A stretch of 64,000 nucleotides of DNA from Phorcus lineatus (Eukaryota > Mollusca > Gastropoda > Trochida > Trochidae). Location: positions 19,853,911-19,917,910 of the forward strand of contig OV121085.1 in assembly GCA_921293015.1 (NCBI GenBank), written 5' to 3'. Positions 1 through 9,583 of the stretch are shown one piece after another. The translations under genes were made by a program, and so were the position numbers. The notes below the pieces were generated by a model. That model was not told where the DNA came from, did no database searches, and was given only the letters and a program-made list of their open reading frames with translations. Position 1 is the stretch's first letter. Every line of letters starts with the position of its first letter.

Positions 1-1352
1 ACAAGTTCCAGTCAGCTTACAGAACAGGCTATAGCACCGAAACAGCCTTGCTGCGTGTTTTGAACGATTTGACAACATCATGCGACAATGGGCAAGTTGG
101 TTTGATTGTGCTGTTAGATTTGTCAGCTGCCTTCGACACTTTAGACCACGAAAAGCTAGTTGATATTCTGAAGGTAGTTATTGGGATTGATGGAAATGCC
201 CTGCAATGGTTTTCATCATACCTATCCAACCGATGTCAAACTGTAGTCGTTAGGAATTCAAGCTCAAGCAAGGTACTTTTACAGTTCGGAGTGCCACAAG
301 GATCTGTTCTCGGGCCTATCTTATTTACCTTATACACATCTGTACTCGGAAACTTGATCTCTACCACGAATGTTGGTCACCACAGTTACGCTGACGACAC
401 TCAGTTGATGAAAGCATTCTTTCCAAAGAATTCCCAGCCAGCAGTTGATCAGATGAAAATTTGTACAAATAAGATCCAATCCTGGATGGATACTAACATG
501 CTGAAACTCAACACAAACAAGACAGAAGCCATGTTAGTTGGGACTCGCAAGAACAGACAATTATCAAACCTAACAACAATAAATGTTGGAGAGTCTGAAG
601 TTCCGTTATCAGACTGTGTCAAGAACCTGGGTGTCATTCTCGACTGTGATCTCTCTATGGAACACCATATCAGCCTGATCTGCAAAGCATGCCATTTCCA
701 TCTGAGAAATATAGGCAAAATCAGACACCTTCTGTCAACAAACGCGACTCATATGCTAGTCAGAAGCCTGGTTTTGACAAAATTGGACTACTGTAATAGT
801 CTGCTGATCAACATCACGCAAGAGCAATTGTCAAGACTACAAAGGATTCAGAATGCTGCGGCAAGGATCGTGTCCAGGACAAGAAAGTCGGCGCACATAA
901 CACCAGTGCTTATCAACTTGCATTGGCTCCCGGTACAAGCACGGGTACAGTTCAAGGTTCTGGTATTTGCCTATCAATGCTACCATGGATCAGCCCCATC
1001 CTACCTCGCCGAGTTGACTGAAGTTTATCAACCGCCAAGAGCCCTTCGTTCAGTAAACCAGCATTTGTTCCACGTTCCGAAAATGAACTTAAAACGATTT
1101 GGCCAAAGATCTTTCAATTACAATGCAGCAATTCTCTGGAACAAACTGCCAAATGAACTCAAAGAACTCAAGACACTCTCCGTCTTCAAATCGCATCTAA
1201 AAACACATCTCTTCCGAGAGTCATACCTGGACTAATGTACCACCATGTGTTATTGCCACTTGTCAGAGTAAATTCAGACTTTTTAGCGCTATGAGCATAA
1301 ACTTGGTGTATGGAGTTGGCGCCATACAAATGGACTTATTATTATTATTATT
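1..1352 (+). mobile_element. 3' part of an L2/CR1-type non-LTR retrotransposon (LINE)
   Basis: The element enters from the left edge, so its 5' part is outside the window. It consists of an open reverse-transcriptase frame (see the CDS entry), a short 3' untranslated part with the phrase 'ggagttggcgccatacaaatgg', and a (TTA)n tail at about 1337-1352. That tail layout is typical of L2/CR1-like LINEs in invertebrates. On the TTK gene model it sits in a TTK intron in the opposite orientation. The exact 3' boundary is set by the microsatellite tail. Confidence 0.85.
3..1235 (+). CDS. LINE reverse transcriptase, 5'-partial
   Basis: The frame is open from the first complete codon at position 3 to the stop at 1233-1235, so about 410 residues are present and the protein starts outside the window. 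Reverse-transcriptase motifs appear in order: SAYRTGYSTETALL, the catalytic motif A region LLDLSAAFDTLDHEKL, GVPQGSVLGPILFTLY, and the catalytic YADDTQL box. A thumb region and a C-terminal stretch typical of L2/CR1 polyproteins follow (LHWLPVQARVQFKVL, WNKLPNELKE). No stop or frameshift is visible in this part, so the 3' half could still be functional. Whether the endonuclease half is intact cannot be seen here. Confidence 0.85.
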   Translation, partial: KFQSAYRTGYSTETALLRVLNDLTTSCDNGQVGLIVLLDLSAAFDTLDHEKLVDILKVVIGIDGNALQWFSSYLSNRCQTVVVRNSSSSKVLLQFGVPQGSVLGPILFTLYTSVLGNLISTTNVGHHSYADDTQLMKAFFPKNSQPAVDQMKICTNKIQSWMDTNMLKLNTNKTEAMLVGTRKNRQLSNLTTINVGESEVPLSDCVKNLGVILDCDLSMEHHISLICKACHFHLRNIGKIRHLLSTNATHMLVRSLVLTKLDYCNSLLINITQEQLSRLQRIQNAAARIVSRTRKSAHITPVLINLHWLPVQARVQFKVLVFAYQCYHGSAPSYLAELTEVYQPPRALRSVNQHLFHVPKMNLKRFGQRSFNYNAAILWNKLPNELKELKTLSVFKSHLKTHLFRESYLD

Positions 1353-1953
1353 ACTTCTTGCCCCAAATTCAGGTAAATTAGATGAAAAGCTGAATTGATT
1401 GAATTACCACAACTTTTAAAATTCTTTGTGGAGTATTAGCAAGATGAAGGATACGATGAGCAATACTGTTAATGAAGCTTTTATTTTATGCTTAGCTGTG
1501 AAAGTTTGCTAACTTGTGTCTATCATGAAAATATCCTCTTTACCCTGTCACATGAAGCGATAAGTGGTTTTAACTGAAGAAACAAAATACATTATCTGTC
1601 TCAGGAGTGAAAGAGTGAGTGAGTGGGGTAACCTGCTTTCAGCAATATTTCAGCTGTTTAAAAAGTGGATGCTGCCATTCGAAAAGAGTAGACAGATGAG
1701 TAAAGGGAGGGAAAAGGAAAAAAGACAGAAAGAAAGACATAGGGAATAGAAATCAGAATTTTGAACGACCAAAGTATCATCTGGACTCTACCCACGACCT
1801 ATTCAGCTTGGTTGCTCCTCAATGACATCAATGATCCCTGCATAGCTCTAAGGGTCATGTAGACAAAAAGACCTCCACACTGTGATAAGGTACATGGTCA
1901 CATGGAGGTTACAATGTCAGGAGACCTACAAATTTGTAACAAAAGATCCCTAC
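1353..1953. other. TTK intron remainder, no recognised feature
   Basis: About 600 bases between the LINE tail and the last TTK exon seen. I searched the minus strand for a continuation exon compatible with phase 1 and did not find a convincing one. A short purine-rich stretch lies at about 1690-1745. Nothing else stands out. Confidence 0.4.
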
Positions 1954-4900
1954 CATTCTCATGTGTAGGCAGAGGTTTGATGCCGTCCTCCATGTGCTCC
2001 TCCTCCAGCTCAAGATCCTCCTTCTGACTGAAAGGCAGCGTCATCTTCTTCACTCGCATCGGCAGGCCAATCTGCTTGCCCATAGTCCTGTGGTAAGATT
2101 ATGAGAGAAAAGTTATAGGAGCACTAAGAAAGCCTGACAAATCGTTCCTTTCTTTGCAAGGTCAAACTTTCCTAGAGTTTATTGCAAACTGATGATAGGG
2201 GATGCTGCCCTCGAACCATGAATAAGCCACAATGGGGCAAGGCTTTAATTAACCAGTGATGAAGACTGGCTTGCTGCATTACACAGAATTTATGGGTTGA
2301 GGGCAGTGCCTTCATTGGTAGTTAGTCGTAAGATTCAGGATAACTGATTGGATTTTAAATGGAATTTAATCTGAAGAGCTAAAGACCAAGGCTTAAATTT
2401 GCTAGTGATTTAGATTAGTGCAACTAATGCCTTGTGGGAGATGTTGAACAAGCTGCTCTCTATAGTATCTTACTTTTTCACCTGACTCAGGTAATTTCTT
2501 GCTAATGATCAGCGAGATACGTTTTAAATCTAATAAACAAAAATCAAGTTGAGTTAGCAAATTATTTGAATCTGAGAAGATGCTTGAGTGGATAAGATAT
2601 CTTGACCTTGACCTTTTCCAGATAGGTTCCGAGGTTGGTTTGTGCATCATGCGGCACTCTGGGGTGCTCTGGTAATGTCGGAGTGGCTGTTTCTTGGCAC
2701 TCTCAAGCACTGACCTCAGATTGGCCAGACTTGTTGTCTCTGATGTAGTATTGCTGTCACTCGTGTCTTCATTCATTGGACATGACGGGTTCTGCCATCT
2801 GGAATCAGGATCATATTTTGCAAATACATTCATTCCTTTCAGCGTTCGTCTGTTCAATGATCTTTGAATTAATATAATGTGTTTGTATATGAATCACATC
2901 TATATTTCTGTATGTTCAAGCTCTGTAACGATACAAACTTAATTCCTTTCAGGGTAATAAAGTATTATTATTATTATGAAATCAATGGCTTCATCTTGTC
3001 ATATATCTGCAAGATATTTGCTAGAACATTGTGTCTAGCAAATATCAAATAACAGATTAAAAATCTGAGAGACCAACTTTTTTTTACATTATATTTTCTG
3101 AAATGATTAACATGTATATTAATTTCAATGTTGGTCTATTATTCTTAATGCAAGAAAAGATCAAGAAAATAAGCCAAATATTTTAAAGGATGCGTCTGCT
3201 TTCTGATTAATCATTAGCATTGGATGGATTTGACCCATGCTACAATTATTGCAATAAACAAGCCCTTTTTCCAACAGCAAAGACAAATTGCCAATCATAA
3301 ACATTGTCATGTTTATTACTTGTTACGGAGGTTATCAGCTGAGGTGGCGGAACAAGCTTTAGACACAAGCACTTCATCGGTAGAATCCATGCTGCTTGTG
3401 CTGCCTTGCTCATCTCGCTCTCGTCGTGCTGGAAACACCGTCAGAAAATACAAACTTTAATTGTCAGATATCATTAATAACCCATCAATAGATGAACATG
3501 TATTGCTGATTGATATAAGGAAAGTTTAATTAGATATGAAACATATCATCTGCTGATCCATGAATAAAAATGAAGAACTCACTTTAGATTTCACTGTACA
3601 TATAAGAATTTATGTATGATTACTTAAAACAATCAAGAAATCATAAAAGGCACAAGAATTGACAAAATGATCAATATTTTAAAACTGTTTTGGCAATGTT
3701 CTTAATGGAGAGGGTTTCTGAATAGTATTTATACATCAAAATCAAAATCCGATACTCTGTAAAACTACTAAATAATTCTTATTCTTCTCATATTTTGGTT
3801 TATTTCTCCAACTGTCACAAACCTGGTTGTGCTGTGCCAGAAGAGAGATCAGTTTTCCCATTGTCCAGATTCCTCACAGCGTCTCTAACTAGAGATTTAG
3901 GTTCAGCTTCAATTAGTTTGGCTTTCTCCAGAATTTTCTTGGCCTTTGAAATATTTCCTGAAATTGTCAGTGAAGTATGTGATGACCCAATCATATTCAC
4001 AACCTTAAGCTTAATCGCAATACAAATGACAATAAACACAATTGATTTTCTACTCCTGGTTAATTCAAGTATGTAAAAGTATTCATAACCAAGGTTGAGT
4101 TCAACATCCTACAGAGGACCTTACTTACAACAATGCTTACTTTCAATGGATTTCTGTTATTTCTTTAGAAACAAATGCCATTTAGATAATTAACAAATGT
4201 AACATTGTTCAAGGCCTTGTGGGCGAGTTGGTTAGCTGTTGCTCCTGTCAGTGCTGGTGTTGTTGTCAAACTATCAGGATGTGTGAATCTCTCAAATAAC
4301 TTGAATTTGTACTATAGTACAGTCAGACCTCGATAATCCGAACACTTCCGTCTTTCATCAAAAACGATCTGATAGTGAAACATTCGGACTACTGAAACGA
4401 ACCAAATCTACAGACAGACAACAACGTATTACGAATATCTAATGAGTTTTATTTCATATACACATAACAACTGGGATACTGAATCAACGGATTAATGAAT
4501 CAACATTTATTGAGTTTGTATAGAGATTAGTTTGGTTACAGTTTGCAACCGTTCGGAAACTGCGAGATTTGGATTATCGGTGGCCGGATTATCGGGGCTT
4601 GACTGTATATACTGTGATCCAAACATTTATTACATAGTTATATATCTTATAGACTTTTAAGTGACAGCCTATTTAACTAGATATTTTGTCCAAGCTCTAC
4701 TTTGGCTTTCTGATAAGCTATAAATCAAAATCAAAACATCTATCTAAATTCACATTTCAAAATAGAATCAGTTGCTTGTTTTATACACATATGTACAAAT
4801 AGATTACAGAATAACTGATGCTATTGCAAATATCTCTTAGCTAAACTGCTGACGCTGTCTTCAGGATTTTTCAAATCAGCTGTGAAATTGAATCTGACAC

Positions 4901-7900
4901 TGATCAAGATCAAACTAGCAGTCATGACTTTAACACATCCCAGAGTTGTCTCACCTTGTTTAGCCTCGAACTGTGCTGCAGCTATATGGACGATGGCGAA
5001 CCTTCTAACTATAGACCTGGCATAAGTCAGCAATGCTTCTGCTTCATCAGGACTGTACTGACTGCAAACACACACATAGATTTGAACATTTTACAGAAGA
5101 TTTTCATTGAAGATATAAAGCTTGAGTGGTGATCTGAATCAAAACTCCTAAAAGTCTGCAGAGAGACAAACCCAGGCATTTTCACTTGGTTTAATGTGCC
5201 ACAATTGAGGGCACTAAGCTGGTTTGGCCTTGTACAACATTCTCAAGCTCTGTAAAAAGATGGCCGACAACTTCTTAAGAAGTGATGGGACACAAAGAAA
5301 TAGTTAATATTAGAGGTTGCACTCTTTTATAAAGTAGCAAGTTTCGAGTCTAAATAGTAATTAAAAAGTAAAAAAGGTAATAACGAGACCCAAGAGATTT
5401 CAGAGGGTCGCTGGATATGGAGAAGTCAAAAGAGCAAAAAAGTTTACAGATTGATGGAAAGATGAACGGACAGACGAAAACCAAGCTAATCAGGACTTTC
5501 AGGCCTCATGGCCTTAAAATGCACTTCTTCAGTATAATAGCACTTTTGACATAATGATGTTCATCATCCAAAACTGTGTTCCACAGGAGATATCGCTTGT
5601 GGAAGATCAAGCGATATCTCCTAGGAGATATCGTTTTGACAGTAGATTTTGAACAATGCCCTATTACAGACAAGTTCATGACATCACAATTGTTTTACAT
5701 CATCAAGTAATGACATCACAATGCTATGACGTCATAAACATGATGATGTCACAATGCTATGGCATCACTCCACTGAGAGTCTTAAAATAGAGCAATGTTC
5801 AGAAATACACATTTTTCATGGAATCGAAATGAAAAATGAGTTTAGATGATAAATAGAATCTCACACTCGTGTCTTCTGATATCAAATATATCAACACTCG
5901 TTGATAAAAGTAAAATATCCTCGGCAAGCCTCGGATATTTGTGACTTTCATCAACTCGTGTTGATATATTTGATATCAGAAGACACTTGGGTGAGATTCT
6001 CTATTTCTGATATTGAACAGAACAAAACACTTTCTTATTTACCTTTTCACTTCAGCGTATTCTAGAAACAACTTGGCGTAAGCTTCATTTCGTTTGTTTT
6101 CAGATGAAGGTATCGCCTGAAGAAAAGCGCAAAACAAATCATGTCAAATGTTGTCAATAAGATCACAAGTTAACTTATTAATTCTTTAATCAATGTTATC
6201 AATACTAAAGTTAACCATCTTAAAGTTTTCATAACTATGTTATAATGCTTTGATTGATCTCTTGCCCTAATACAGAGAAAAATATTCAATTATTTCTGAA
6301 TGGCATCAGTCATTGATTGTCTTAAGCAGCTTCAAGCTATGGGACTCCCTAGTTCCAAAGTGAATGCTCTGGACAAACTCTGTATAATATTCTCAACCGG
6401 TTGATAGATCACTTCCTCCCTTTGGGAAAATAACTATCGAAAGAGATGTGTGTTTATGCAAAAGTAAGTTTGTAGTTGGCCTATTACAGGCCCGCCGTAA
6501 GTGCTGGAAGAAAATCCATTGAATTTGATTGAAAACAGTAGCTACGAAAATGTTTTGAACATGTTTGTGGAGTTACTGTTTAATTTATAAATTTTCAAAA
6601 TTTTTTTTTAACGCATTCGTCTTTGTTGTTATGAAATCTGTTTGATATCTCAAATGAATAAATAAATCAGGTAAGTGATCGGAAGATAAGTCAACTCCCA
6701 GCGAACGATCTTGGAGAAGCAAGAAATTTGTAACAGATCTGGGTCACATTTTATGGATTAGCATCTGAACTTTGTTGTAGCACATCAACAAAAATAGTTC
6801 TAGCTTGTTATCTGTATTACTTATAATAACGGCCATAAAGGTAAGTCATCAACAATTAAAACCTCAAATAATTCTATTTGGCTAACATTATTTATCCACC
6901 TAATTCATATCACTCATTATTTTGTTTTAATTTGCAAAGGATTTATTTTGTGAAATAGTTACTTTGTGTGACGTAAGTACTGAGTTTCATTACAGCAATC
7001 TATAACTCAATACGCTTGTGATGCGACATCACGCGATGTGAGAAGATATAAACTAAATATATCTAAAAATCGTACAGTCTGAAAATGACATAAAAACTAA
7101 GTTAAAAAAAACTGTTCAAGCAGTACCATTTGTAGATGCATTTTCTTCTGGAATCGACCGAGAATTCACAGGAATTACAAGTGTTTCTTCCGACGTCTAT
7201 TGATATTCCTTCCAAAGTGGGATGATGTTCCTTACAATAGGGTCGAAAAATTTTTGTGTTTGTTATGATATTAAGCTGCTTTTTTTCCAGTATGGAATCT
7301 TTTCCTTCAAGTTTGATGCATTTCTTTCCATTACTTAGGGAGGCATGTATTTTATTCTGACAAAAATTAACCCTGTATCAAAGAACTTGATAGAAGCAAT
7401 CTTCAACCCCTTCATTCCTTGAATCCAGTGTTGATTTCAATCAGATGGATATTAACACAAAAATATCTTAAGCCCTTAGGCTTGATAGGCTATAAAGAAA
7501 AAGTCATGAAACAAATCAAATTTCTCAACCCCCATGTTAACTATTTCCACAAGATTATTTACATTTGATTTGCCAATTCTATTCAGAACTAGAGTATTCC
7601 TGATCAACTGTAATTATTCATAAAAGACAAAAAGTCATCTGGGTTTAGCGGCTGTCATATGAAGGTCAATATTATATATATCTGATCTATCAGATAAAAG
7701 ATCATTGAAAGGTTGACTGATTGTCGTCATATCATAAGAGGATTACCTTAAATGCCCTGTCGAAAAGACATGAGAGAAGATTGTGTCTCTCCACCGAATC
7801 TTTGATTGCAACTTGAGACTTCACAAGCTGAATATAATCAAGCCAGTCTTCAGGTCTGTTGCCAGCCTCACCAAGACGATTTATCCAACTTGTATGATCT

Positions 7901-8514
7901 GAAATGTCAAAGGAATTGGAGTTAGCTGCAAACTTCGAGACCTAAATGCATTTATAACGAGATTCATAATTTTTAAAAAACATTAATCAACATAAATCTT
8001 TAATCTAATTAAGTTTAAAGATTCATGGCATTTAGAAAGAGAACAAATGTATCAGGGTTATATTTGGAATCACATTATCTGGAATAGACCAATTCTTGTA
8101 CTTTTTCCAATCGAGTCTGGCGAGTTGGTTAATTGCTCGTATGGTCAATGCTGGTGGCGTTGTTTGACTCTGAGGGAATGGGTTCCAATGCTCTAACTGA
8201 TTTGAACCAAAAAAGTACAAGAATTTGTACTATTGCAGATAGTGTGATCCCGAATATAACACTGTTATAATTAAGTTTACTTATCAAGACCCAAATTGTT
8301 GAATGTTGAAAAAATTAATGATTTCAGATCCTATTAATTTGAGATTTTGTAATACATATCATATTAAATGTCCGCATAATCTCAAATTGCTCCTCACCTG
8401 TTACTGTGATGTTTTCTGTATCATTTTTCTCAGTATTGGTATGACAAGTAGAGGTGTTATTTTTCAGCTTATCAAATTGGGATTTAAAGGCGGTCCAGTT
8501 ACTCATGACGACGT
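1954..8514 (-). CDS. TTK: Dual-specificity protein kinase TTK/Mps1, N-terminal part (eight exons, 3' end beyond left edge)
   Basis: Mps1/TTK is the spindle-checkpoint kinase. Its N-terminal TPR domain directs kinetochore localisation, and the kinase domain is C-terminal. Minus-strand exons: 8514-8398 (start codon 8506-8504), 7898-7747, 6116-6043, 5061-4955, 3957-3823, 3428-3320, 2861-2613, 2087-1954. The coding part is 1069 nt, about 356 residues, and codon phase carries across every junction. Residues about 37-190 align by eye with the TTK TPR region: RPEDW at 51-55, then SIVRRFAIVHIAAAQFEAKQ-GN and KAKKILEKAK, then AVRNLDNGKTDL. These match vertebrate FAFVHISFAQFELSQGN and ALRNLNLQKKQL. The rest (193-356) is low-complexity Ser/Thr-rich linker, as in TTK. 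The 2613 donor is a weak GTCAAG; an alternative at 2607 is also in phase. The final exon ends in phase 1, so the protein continues off the left edge. The acceptor before the start codon (8517-8515) implies an upstream noncoding exon. BubR1 was considered, but the motif match favours TTK. Confidence 0.85.
4213..4650 (+). repeat. tRNA-like dispersed repeat (copy 1), split by a MITE
   Basis: The text 'gggcgagttggttagctgtt' resembles a tRNA A box, and about 100 bases follow that parallel a second copy at 8110-8260. The copy is interrupted by the 286-bp element at 4320-4605. After that insert the repeat resumes with 'tatactgtgatcc', matching 'gatagtgtgatcc' in copy 2. It is antisense to TTK and lies in a TTK intron. 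No good B box remains. Confidence 0.45.
4320..4605. mobile_element. Tigger/pogo-like MITE with TA target-site duplication
   Basis: The left end reads CAGTCAGACCTCGATAATCC and the right end is its imperfect reverse complement (GGATTATCGGGGCTTGACTG). Both are flanked by TA (4318-4319 and 4606-4607). CAGTCnnnCCnCGATAATCCG is the classic terminal sequence of Tigger/pogo-type elements. The 286-bp interior has no coding capacity, so the element is non-autonomous. Confidence 0.75.
5562..6003. mobile_element. Foldback element with long hairpin and repeated TGACRTCA-like sites (copy 1)
   Basis: Arms 5856-5927 and 5930-5999 are near-perfect reverse complements (GAATCTCAC, GTCTTCTGATATCAAATATA and TATCAACAC are shared) around a tiny loop. 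The part at 5562-5850 has several TGACATCA/TGACGTCA-like octamers, plus a local duplication of GATATCTCCT-type text at 5587-5630. A second copy in opposite orientation is at 25,620-25,898. It lies in a TTK intron. No coding capacity. Confidence 0.7.
7102..7356 (-). CDS. Cysteine-rich open frame of 84 codons inside a TTK intron, unknown
   Basis: A good acceptor ('ttaatttttgtcag') on the minus strand at 7359-7357 opens a frame of 84 codons ending in TAA at 7104-7102. It begins NKIHASLSNGKK. Its C-terminal half carries YCKEHH, NTCNSCEF, RRKC and KWYC: Cys at relative positions 13, 41, 60, 63, 73 and 79, with His 44 and 45, suggestive of zinc binding or disulphides. There is no ATG start, so it would have to be an exon. 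The acceptor is phase 0, which fits the end of TTK exon 7898-7747, so it could be an alternative terminal exon. It could equally be a relic of an inserted element or chance. I do not recognise the family. Confidence 0.3.
   Translation of the reverse strand, partial: NKIHASLSNGKKCIKLEGKDSILEKKQLNIITNTKIFRPYCKEHHPTLEGISIDVGRNTCNSCEFSVDSRRKCIYKWYCLNSFF
8057..8260. mobile_element. Inverted-repeat element enclosing the tRNA-like repeat (copy 2)
   Basis: Arms 8057-8108 and 8207-8260 are reverse complements with a few mismatches (GTTATATTTGGAATCAC at left against GTGATCCCGAATATAAC at right; AGTACAAGAATT shared). The middle, 8110-8200, is the tRNA-like text 'ggcgagttggttaattgctc', also seen at 4213. 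It could be a MITE that captured a SINE head, or a SINE with self-complementary flanks. It lies in a TTK intron. Confidence 0.5.
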
Positions 8515-8719
8515 CTGAAAAAGAGAAATAGGGCCTAAACTTAATAAAACAAAAGGGCAAGTGATAAAACAAAAACTTTTAAAACAAAAGATATTTTGTG
8601 GGGATGTAATATTGATATTTGTGTTACTATAAAACAATACAGGAAGAATTTCATAATTTTGAGTTTTGTTAAATTGATTACAGGTTTATATTGGATTACA
8701 TCTTTGCAAAACATGAATA

Positions 8720-9583
8720 GGGTAAGTACGGCAAACTTCGGTCAGTCGGGTAACTTCGGACACTTCATTGCCTTCAACGATAGTAAAACAATAGTAAAAT
8801 TACCAATGTCAGAACATGGATATATATAAAATCTGTTCCAAATATGGAACGTTAGGCTCGTGCTGTCCAATCGCGTGACAGGAGCATTTTCGCGCGGTTT
8901 ATGAATGTTTGCCCTCATCAAGCGTTTCAGAGGTGACCGAAATTACCCGACCAGAAAAAATATTGCTATTAACCTCCTCGGAAAGTATTATTCCTATTAT
9001 TTCAATGCAATCGTGTGTTAATGTCAATTCATAAACAATATCACTCGATGAATTTACGACAAAGATTTATGTGCATGAATTATTTTCGCTAATATGATCT
9101 GATATCACTGACCGAATATCCCCGATCTATTTTTAACCCGTGCAACCCAACGTGGTTTATACCGGAAGTGGTGTCACGCTGTCCTAGAATTTTGACATGG
9201 ATCTAACGAAGAGAAAATCAACCGAAAATAAAAAGGACTGACCTCTATTTAAAATTCATCAATCGATTCAGTAATGTGGTTACAAGTTTATGGTAATTTG
9301 CTTAAAAAATTATCATCAAATGTAAATAAAAACATCATCCAACAGTCGACCACGTGGGTGACCGAAGAACCCCGAACATGACCGAATTTAGCCGTTGCGA
9401 TGCTAAACCCCGTTTTTACAGTCTGTTTAATTGAAATAAAGACATTGACCTACTTAAACACCGGCAATCGAAGGATTGAGAGCACTATCAATGTCTGACA
9501 AGTCAAAACAGAGGCAGTTTTATATGATTTGCCTACTTTAACCGCAAAACGTTGAAGGTGTCCGAAATATGCCGTACTTACCC
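8720..9583. mobile_element. 864-bp MITE with TA duplication and GGGTAAGTACGGCA termini
   Basis: The left terminus GGGTAAGTACGGCA (8720) is repeated exactly in reverse complement at the right terminus (ending 9583), and both are flanked by TA (8718-8719, 9584-9585). Similarity continues inward over roughly 50 bases (TTCGGACAC, CCTTCAACG), with an extra ~18 bases on the left. The interior repeats short GACCGAA-type motifs (about 8937, 9360, 9380) and has no usable frame. A Tc1/mariner-like origin is inferred from the TA duplication only. It lies just upstream of the TTK start-codon exon, probably in the first intron. Confidence 0.8.
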
